Shown: positions 58,450 to 64,000 of the stretch, piece after piece
Layout of the letters: the number at the start of each line of letters is the position of its first letter
How positions within the stretch are numbered: position 1 is the stretch's first letter
Made by a program: the position numbers and the translations under genes
The notes under the pieces: generated by a model
Told to the model about the DNA's origin: nothing
What the model saw: the letters and a program-made list of their open reading frames with translations, nothing else
Database searches by the model: none
Assembly: GCF_050030965.1 (NCBI RefSeq)
Contig: NZ_CP188297.1
Location: 2,604,001 to 2,668,000 of the forward strand
Direction: 5' to 3'
From: Glutamicibacter sp002979865
Lineage (GTDB): Bacteria; Actinomycetota; Actinomycetes; Actinomycetales; Micrococcaceae
DNA: 64,000 nt

Positions 58450-60039
58450 GTGAATGCTGCTGAATTTTCTTCCATTGATGACGCTCCCCAGAGCTACAAT
58501 CAACTGCTCATCGACTCGCTAGCCAAAGACCTCACTGATGTCGGGTACAACTATGAAAATGTTGCGGGGCTGCTTGGTGAGGAAGCTGCGGCAGCATTTG
58601 CCCGCGACCAGCTCCACCCTGCCTTGCGAAACCTGGATCGTAGCAGGCCAGATAGCTCGCTTGCCTGTGTGGTTCGCCTCTTCCAAATGGGCCAGACCCA
58701 GGAAGACGCGGCCATCAATGCCGCCTTCCCGACATTGAAGACCGACGGATTGCTCAAGCTGGGCCTGATCGAGTCCTGGGCTACCGGTTACCGGGCCAAG
58801 ATTGCCCTGGCGCTGCATTCCTCCGATGCTGACGGTGAATTGTGGGTGGCCCACGACCTGGGTGCCCACCAGCGTCCCGGCGTGTTGCGCACCGACCATG
58901 TGCTGGGCATTGGCCAGGCGTCCCTGACCCTGGCGCAGATCACGATCCGCGAAAAGGTCGAGCGCGCACTGGACTTGGGTACCGGCTGCGGCATCCAGCT
59001 GTTCCATCTGCTATCGCACGCGGAGCATGTTACGGCCACAGACCTGTCGGCCCGAGCCCTGGGCTTCACCCGCTTCAACCTGATGCTCAACTACCAGGCC
59101 CTGGAGCTGGATCCGGATAACCTCGAATCGCGGGTCACCCTGCTCCAGGGAAGCCTGTTCGATCCGGTGGCTGGATCCACTTTCAACCTGATCGCCAGCA
59201 ACCCGCCGTTCGTGATTACCCCGCGAAGCAGCAACGAGCGCGCCAAGGACCGGTTCACCTACCGTGATGGCGGGATGGCCGGCGATACGCTGGTGAGCAC
59301 CTTGATCGAGCAGGCTCCTGGCTTCCTGGCGCCGGGTGGCTGCATGCAAATGCTGTCAAACTGGGAGATTCCTCGCCTAGATGATGAATCCAACCAGCCG
59401 TGGGATGCCCGCGTGCGCCAGTGGTTCGGCGACCAGCTGGACGTATGGGTGATCGAGCGCGAGCAAACAACGCCAAGCGGCTACGCCGAGACATGGCTGC
59501 GCGACGCTTCCCAGACCGAGGACAGCACTTCATACATCTCCGCCTACAACGCATACCTCGATGACTTCGAGTCCCGCGGCGTGGGTGCCATCGGCTTCGG
59601 TCTGGTGTACTTCCGCCGTCCAGCCGCAGGCCATCCGGTACTGCAGCGCTACGAGCAGATCTCGCACCAGGTGGAACAGCCGCTGGCCCCGACCCTGCAG
59701 CGGGACATTGCCATGTCCGACCAGCTGGCCGCCGCCAATGAAGGGTTCAAGGATTGGCACCTGCTGGTGGCCGAGGATGTTACTGAGGAGCGCCATCAGC
59801 GTCCGGGGGCGGAGCACCCCGGCGTGATCTTGCTGCGGCAGGGGGCAGGGCTGCGCCGTACTGAATTGCTTGATACCGCGCAGGCAGGATTTGTTTCCGC
59901 CTGCGATGGTGATTTGTCGGTATCGCAACTAGTCAACGCGTTGGATTCCTTGATTGGAGAAGGGCAAGAAGACTTCGCGGACCTGCTTTATGAAGCAGTG
60001 AAGCGACTCTTGCGACATGGCCTGCTTCAGAAAATGTGA
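58450..60039 (+). CDS. class I SAM-dependent methyltransferase with N-terminal DUF7059-like domain
   Basis: This is a 529 aa protein. An N-terminal helical region (about 1-140) is followed by a methyltransferase fold with LDLGTGCGIQLFHL (SAM motif I) and SNPPFVITP, the NPPF catalytic motif of N-methyltransferases that act on Gln, Asn or bases. The last 150 residues form a separate helical domain. The GTG start follows TAGACT by seven bases, so it is probably leaderless. The downstream HTH gene may be coupled (GTG overlapping the stop). The target is unknown. Confidence 0.82.
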   Translation: MNAAEFSSIDDAPQSYNQLLIDSLAKDLTDVGYNYENVAGLLGEEAAAAFARDQLHPALRNLDRSRPDSSLACVVRLFQMGQTQEDAAINAAFPTLKTDGLLKLGLIESWATGYRAKIALALHSSDADGELWVAHDLGAHQRPGVLRTDHVLGIGQASLTLAQITIREKVERALDLGTGCGIQLFHLLSHAEHVTATDLSARALGFTRFNLMLNYQALELDPDNLESRVTLLQGSLFDPVAGSTFNLIASNPPFVITPRSSNERAKDRFTYRDGGMAGDTLVSTLIEQAPGFLAPGGCMQMLSNWEIPRLDDESNQPWDARVRQWFGDQLDVWVIEREQTTPSGYAETWLRDASQTEDSTSYISAYNAYLDDFESRGVGAIGFGLVYFRRPAAGHPVLQRYEQISHQVEQPLAPTLQRDIAMSDQLAAANEGFKDWHLLVAEDVTEERHQRPGAEHPGVILLRQGAGLRRTELLDTAQAGFVSACDGDLSVSQLVNALDSLIGEGQEDFADLLYEAVKRLLRHGLLQKM

Positions 60040-60062
60040 AACAAGCGCTAAAGTTTTTCCCT

Positions 60063-60713
60063 ATGACACGGAACACAATTGAGGAACAAGGTGGGGCCGC
60101 CTCGCGCGATGAGGCGGAAATCCCACAAGTTGTCTCGATCACTGACCCTCAGGCGATTCGAGCGTTGGCCCATGACGCTCGACTGATCGTCTTGGATGAG
60201 CTCTTTGCTTCGCAGACCACCCGCACCGCTACAGAACTTGCATCCTTGTGTGCGCTGACACCTAGCGCCATGAGCTATCACCTCCGGGCCCTGGAGAAGT
60301 ACGGGTACGTGATTCGTGCTGCCAGCGAAGGAGACGCACGCGAGCGGCGGTGGCGAGCGGCTGGTGAACGGCTAGAGCTGAACACGCAGATCGACTCGGC
60401 GAACGCCAAAACTGCGTACTTGAACGTGCAATTGAACGCATTCCGCACCCGGCTCAATGCTGAAGTCCAGCGGCGCGAGGCAGAAGCGAAGACCGGAATC
60501 GCTCCGGACCCGGATCGTCCGCCGATGCTGACTAGCGGTTTGGTCTTCCTCTCGGAAGCCAAGCAACGCGAGTTCAACCGCAGAATGCTGGATCTGGTCT
60601 ACGAATACGAGGCACAGGCAACAGCCGAGGAACGCAGTATTGATTCGCGGCGTATGTTCTACTTAATCTCATTGCTTCCCGAATACCAGAGCATGGGGGA
60701 GGCATCATCATAA
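60063..60713 (+). CDS. winged helix-turn-helix regulator (ArsR-like)
   Basis: This is a 216 aa regulator with an N-terminal winged helix (about 30-100): DPQAIRALAHDARLIVLDEL, then ALTPSAMSYHLRALEKYGYV as the recognition helix. A long helical C-terminal region rich in Arg and Glu could dimerise. The ligand and targets are unknown. Start choice: ATG 60063 lies eight bases after TAAAGT. A GTG at 60036 that overlaps the methyltransferase stop is a coupled alternative. Confidence 0.8.
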   Translation: MTRNTIEEQGGAASRDEAEIPQVVSITDPQAIRALAHDARLIVLDELFASQTTRTATELASLCALTPSAMSYHLRALEKYGYVIRAASEGDARERRWRAAGERLELNTQIDSANAKTAYLNVQLNAFRTRLNAEVQRREAEAKTGIAPDPDRPPMLTSGLVFLSEAKQREFNRRMLDLVYEYEAQATAEERSIDSRRMFYLISLLPEYQSMGEASS

Positions 60714-60862
60714 GTATGCCCGGCTCAGGGAGCGCAGATTCTTCGGTGTAAGATCATCGGGAAATGTGCTTATAGAGTAGGCATGAAGAACGAAGCTGCG
60801 ATGGCGGATCGATCAGGGCCCGGAAATGGGTGTCCTAGGTCCGTGTTGTCTAAAGGAGTGCT

Positions 60863-63652
60863 GTGCCCCCCAAGGCCAAGGAAAAGACTGGTAAGAAACT
60901 CGTAATCGTGGAGTCTCCTGCCAAGGTGAAGTCGATCGCCAAATATTTGGGTGAAGGCTTTGACGTGGATGCCTCAGTGGGCCATATCCGCGACCTTCCG
61001 CAGCCCTCAGAACTGCCAACCGAGCTGAAAAAGACCTCAGTAGGCAAGTTCGCTGTCGATCTGGACAACGACTTTGAGCCTTACTACATGGTCTACCCGG
61101 ACAAGAAGAAGCGCGTTTCCGAACTGAAGGCGAAGCTCAAAGAAGCTGACGAACTTTACCTCGCAACCGATGCGGACCGCGAAGGCGAAGCCATCGCGTG
61201 GCACCTGCTGCAGGTCCTGAAGCCAAAGGTTCCGGTACGCCGCCTGGCATTTACCGAAATCACCAAGGAAGGCATCGCCCGCGCACTGGAAAACATGCGC
61301 GAGCTCGATACCGACCTCGTCGACGCCCAGGAAACCCGCCGTGTCCTGGACCGCCTCTATGGTTACGAAATTTCACCGGTGCTCTGGCGCAAGGTGGCTC
61401 GCGGGCTGTCCGCAGGCCGCGTGCAGTCCGTGGCAACCCGTTTGGTCGTCGAGCGCGAACGCGAACGCATGGCCTTCATCCCCGCCGGATACTGGGATGT
61501 GAAGGGCAACTTCGCCACCAGTGAAGGCGAAGGCTTCGCAGCGAAGCTCTCGGCAGTGGACGGCGCCCGTGTCGCCTCCGGCCGTGACTTCGATGACCGC
61601 GGCCAGCTGAAGACCACCCGCAATAAGCTGGCCCACCTGGATCAGGAGTCGGCCCAGTCGCTGGTGGCGAACCTGTCGGACACCGGCTTTGCGGTGACCT
61701 CCGTCGAGGACAAGCCGTACACCCGTCGTCCGGCCGCCCCTTTCACCACCTCCACGCTGCAGCAGGAAGCATCCCGCAAGCTGCGCTGGAGCTCCAAGAT
61801 CACCATGCAGATCGCTCAGCGGCTGTATGAAAACGGCTACATCACCTATATGCGTACCGATTCGGTCTTCCTCTCGGGCGAGGCAGTGAATGCCGCGCGC
61901 AAGCAGGCAACCGAACTGTATGGCGCGGATTCCGTTCCAGCCAAGCCGCGCGTCTACAAGGCGAAGAACGATGCCGCGCAGGAAGCCCACGAGGCAATCC
62001 GCCCGGCCGGTGACATGTTCCGCCGCCCGAAGGACGTGCGTTCCTCGTTGTCCAAGGACGAGTACGCATTGTACGAGCTGATCTGGAAGCGCACCGTCGC
62101 CTCGCAGATGGCCGATGCCAAGGGCTTCACCGCCACCATCAAGCTGCAGGGCACCGCCAGCGATCAGCGCGTGGCCGAGTTCTCGGCCTCCGGCACCGTA
62201 ATCACCTTCCGCGGTTTCCTTTCCGCCTATGAGGAGGGCAAGGACGAACAGGCCCTGGAAGCCGCGGCAGAGAATGCCGAAGCCCGCCTGCCGCAGCTGG
62301 CTGTGGGCCAGCAGCTGGCCGGCGATGAGCTGACCGCTCTAGGCCACGAAACCTCCCCGCCGGCTCGTTACACCGAAGCTTCGATCGTGGCCGAGCTGGA
62401 AAAGCGCGAGATCGGCCGCCCGTCGACCTACGCGCCAACCATCTCCACGATCATGGACCGCGGCTATGTCACCAAGCGAGGCGGCGCCCTGGTGCCGAGC
62501 TGGATCGCCTTCTCGGTGATCCGCTTGCTCGAAGAGCACTTCGCGAAGTACGTGGACTACGATTTCACCGCCCGCCTGGAAGATGATCTCGATGAGATCG
62601 CCAAGGGCCATCGTGCCCGCACCGACTGGCTGAACCTGTTCTACTTCGGCAAGGGCGCGGAGACCGAATCCGAAGGCTTGAAGCATGTGGTCGATAACCT
62701 CGGCGACATCGACGCCCGTGCGATCAACTCGATCAAGGTCACCGACGACATCACCTTGCGTGTGGGCAAGTTCGGCCCGTACCTGGAACGTGCCATCCCG
62801 GAAGGCGCCGAGGAAGGCACCGAGCCGCAGCGCGCCAACGTGCCTGAGGATCTGGCCCCGGATGAGCTGACTGCCGAAAAGGCAGAGGAGCTCTTTGCCA
62901 ACTCGCAGGTCTCCGAAATGCACTTGGGCATTGATCCGGAAACCGGTCGCCAGATCGTAGCCAAGGATGGCCGCTACGGCGCCTACGTCACCGAGATCAT
63001 CCCGGAGCCAACCGAAGAGGAATTGGCGGCCCAGCCGGTCGAGTACTACAAGAATGGCAAGCCGAAGCCGCCGAAGAAGCCAACCAAGGTCAAGCCGCGC
63101 ACCGCGTCGCTGTTCAAGTCCATGACTGTCGAATCAGTGACCTTGGAAGATGCCCTGAAGCTGATGAGCCTGCCTCGTGTACTGGGTGCTGACGCTGACG
63201 GCGAAGAGATCACCGTGCAGAACGGCCGCTTCGGTCCGTACCTGAAGAAGGGCAGCGATTCGCGCTCGATCGAGAGCGAAGAGCAGATCTTCACGATCAC
63301 CTTGGACGAAGCGCTGGCGATCTACGCGCAGCCGAAGCAGCGTGGCCGTCGTGCCGCGGTACCGCCATTGGCCGAGTTCGGAGTGGACCCGACCAGCGAG
63401 AAGAACATCGTGGTCAAGGATGGCCGCTTCGGTCCATACATCACCGACGGCGTCACCAACATCACCGTTCCGCGCACTACCTCCCTGGAGGAACTGACAC
63501 GCGAGCAGGCTATCGAGCTGCTGGCCGACAAACGTGCCCGCGGACCGGTGAAGCGCACGGCAAAGAAGGCGCCGGCCAAGAAGCCAGCAGCCAAGAAGAC
63601 CCCGGCGAAGAAGGCTACGGCCAAGAAGACGACCGCGAAAAAGACTGACTAG
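60863..63652 (+). CDS. topA: DNA topoisomerase I
   Basis: This 929 aa type IA enzyme relaxes negative supercoils. The N-terminal Toprim domain (LVIVESPAKVKSIAKYLG, DADREGEAIAW) is followed by the active-site Tyr329 in ITYMRTDS. C-terminal repeats carrying GRFGPYL- and GRYGAY-like motifs bind DNA. There are no zinc-finger Cys sets. The last 35 residues are Lys/Ala repeats (KKAPAKKPAAKK-like), the basic tail typical of actinobacterial TopA that aids processivity. GTG 60863 has AAAGGAG upstream. Confidence 0.97.
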   Translation: MPPKAKEKTGKKLVIVESPAKVKSIAKYLGEGFDVDASVGHIRDLPQPSELPTELKKTSVGKFAVDLDNDFEPYYMVYPDKKKRVSELKAKLKEADELYLATDADREGEAIAWHLLQVLKPKVPVRRLAFTEITKEGIARALENMRELDTDLVDAQETRRVLDRLYGYEISPVLWRKVARGLSAGRVQSVATRLVVERERERMAFIPAGYWDVKGNFATSEGEGFAAKLSAVDGARVASGRDFDDRGQLKTTRNKLAHLDQESAQSLVANLSDTGFAVTSVEDKPYTRRPAAPFTTSTLQQEASRKLRWSSKITMQIAQRLYENGYITYMRTDSVFLSGEAVNAARKQATELYGADSVPAKPRVYKAKNDAAQEAHEAIRPAGDMFRRPKDVRSSLSKDEYALYELIWKRTVASQMADAKGFTATIKLQGTASDQRVAEFSASGTVITFRGFLSAYEEGKDEQALEAAAENAEARLPQLAVGQQLAGDELTALGHETSPPARYTEASIVAELEKREIGRPSTYAPTISTIMDRGYVTKRGGALVPSWIAFSVIRLLEEHFAKYVDYDFTARLEDDLDEIAKGHRARTDWLNLFYFGKGAETESEGLKHVVDNLGDIDARAINSIKVTDDITLRVGKFGPYLERAIPEGAEEGTEPQRANVPEDLAPDELTAEKAEELFANSQVSEMHLGIDPETGRQIVAKDGRYGAYVTEIIPEPTEEELAAQPVEYYKNGKPKPPKKPTKVKPRTASLFKSMTVESVTLEDALKLMSLPRVLGADADGEEITVQNGRFGPYLKKGSDSRSIESEEQIFTITLDEALAIYAQPKQRGRRAAVPPLAEFGVDPTSEKNIVVKDGRFGPYITDGVTNITVPRTTSLEELTREQAIELLADKRARGPVKRTAKKAPAKKPAAKKTPAKKATAKKTTAKKTD

Positions 63653-63684
63653 TCTTTCTTGCCAGGCCTAACGAGGAGCGCACC

Positions 63685-64000
63685 ATGAGACTCGGTGTAT
63701 TGGATATCGGTTCGAATACCGTTCACCTGTTGCTCGTCGATGCATATCCGGGAGCCCGCCCGGTTCCCTATGCCTCGCACAAGCGACCCTTGTCCTTGGT
63801 GCGCTACCTCAATGAGTATGGCGCCATAACTGAAGAGGGCCAGCGCGAGCTGATCTCCTTCATCAAGGAAGCCGCCAAGTTCGCCGAAAACCACCAGGTT
63901 GAGGACTTCATGGCTTTCTGCACTTCAGCGATACGCGAATCCTCCAACGGTGCTGCCGTCCTGGAACGCGTCGAAGTCGAGACGGGCGTGAGCTTGATGG
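63685..64000 (+). CDS. Ppx/GppA family phosphatase, N-terminal part
   Basis: The gene runs off the right end; 105 residues are visible. MRLGVLDIGSNTVHLLLVDA is the ASKHA-type phosphate-binding motif of exopolyphosphatases and pppGpp hydrolases. CTSAIRESSNGAAVLE and a later TGV segment follow as expected. The start has the ribosome-binding site ACGAGGAG, 32 bases after topA. Whether it acts on polyphosphate or on (p)ppGpp cannot be told. Confidence 0.9.
   Translation, partial: MRLGVLDIGSNTVHLLLVDAYPGARPVPYASHKRPLSLVRYLNEYGAITEEGQRELISFIKEAAKFAENHQVEDFMAFCTSAIRESSNGAAVLERVEVETGVSLM

Noticed and set aside
60783..60862. A short ATG frame just before topA that could be an upstream leader peptide.
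   Set aside because: It runs into topA in another frame without its own start signals, and nothing suggests attenuation.
63540..63650. Repeats at the end of topA that look like a short repeat array.
   Set aside because: They encode the Lys/Ala-rich tail of topoisomerase I. Unit length and spacing are not CRISPR-like.

Overview
The window is a 64 kb piece of an actinobacterial chromosome with moderately high GC. The best fit is the Micrococcaceae (Arthrobacter or Glutamicibacter type). The evidence is an HspR/HAIR-controlled dnaK operon, DUF3073 and DUF4244 proteins, a MarP-type protease, a GlxR/Crp regulator, a [4Fe-4S]-type PurF, frequent GTG starts and many apparently leaderless genes. The genus is an inference from gene content, not from a marker gene. 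I see no rRNA, tRNA, prophage, insertion sequence or CRISPR array. Nearly all of the window is densely packed chromosomal housekeeping DNA.

Layout. 1-6600: the end of an ECF transporter T subunit; folate genes (pabC, and pabB fused to a P-loop kinase-like domain) on either side of a cardiolipin synthase; a low-molecular-weight phosphatase; a LysE exporter with a MarR regulator. 6600-11650: an MMPL transporter, a DEAD-box RNA helicase and two small membrane proteins. 11750-15950: the dnaK-grpE-dnaJ-hspR heat-shock operon behind two HAIR operators, with hairpins between the later genes. 15947-20600: acetyltransferases, trmB, yccF, a TerC protein behind a probable yybP-ykoY (Mn2+) riboswitch, and a DinB-like protein. 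20690-25800: clpB with its own HAIR operator, a septum-formation-domain protein, DUF3073 and a class II-like sirtuin. 25820-31900: purine synthesis, with purF and purM on the minus strand and purD and purC on the plus strand.

31978-36734: a heterodimeric ABC exporter with one degenerate ATP site, and a metallophosphoesterase. 36854-48870: a block whose order resembles the region around Mycobacterium tuberculosis Rv3667-Rv3683 (PBP, DUF4177, RidA, NUDIX, Crp, MarP, Acs, Nth, CoA-NUDIX), with aroQ and a family A DNA polymerase inserted. 48958-55923: a tad/Flp pilus cluster (ssd, tadA, tadB, tadC, flp, tadE and a tadE-like gene) convergent with a DUF1998 DEAD-box helicase, also in the Rv3649-Rv3660 order. 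56022-64000: acetyltransferases, the tRNA hydroxylase TrhO, a two-part methyltransferase, an HTH regulator, topoisomerase I and the start of a Ppx/GppA phosphatase.

Two regulatory circuits can be read from the sequence. HspR (15522-15950) is encoded in the operon it should repress, and its operator motif recurs upstream of clpB. The Crp/GlxR protein (40901-41578) has a matching palindrome upstream of its own gene and one or two more upstream of acs. Acs has the SGK lysine that sirtuins deacetylate, and a sirtuin is encoded at 24654-25574. Convergent gene pairs are usually separated by strong bidirectional hairpin terminators, which are listed individually.
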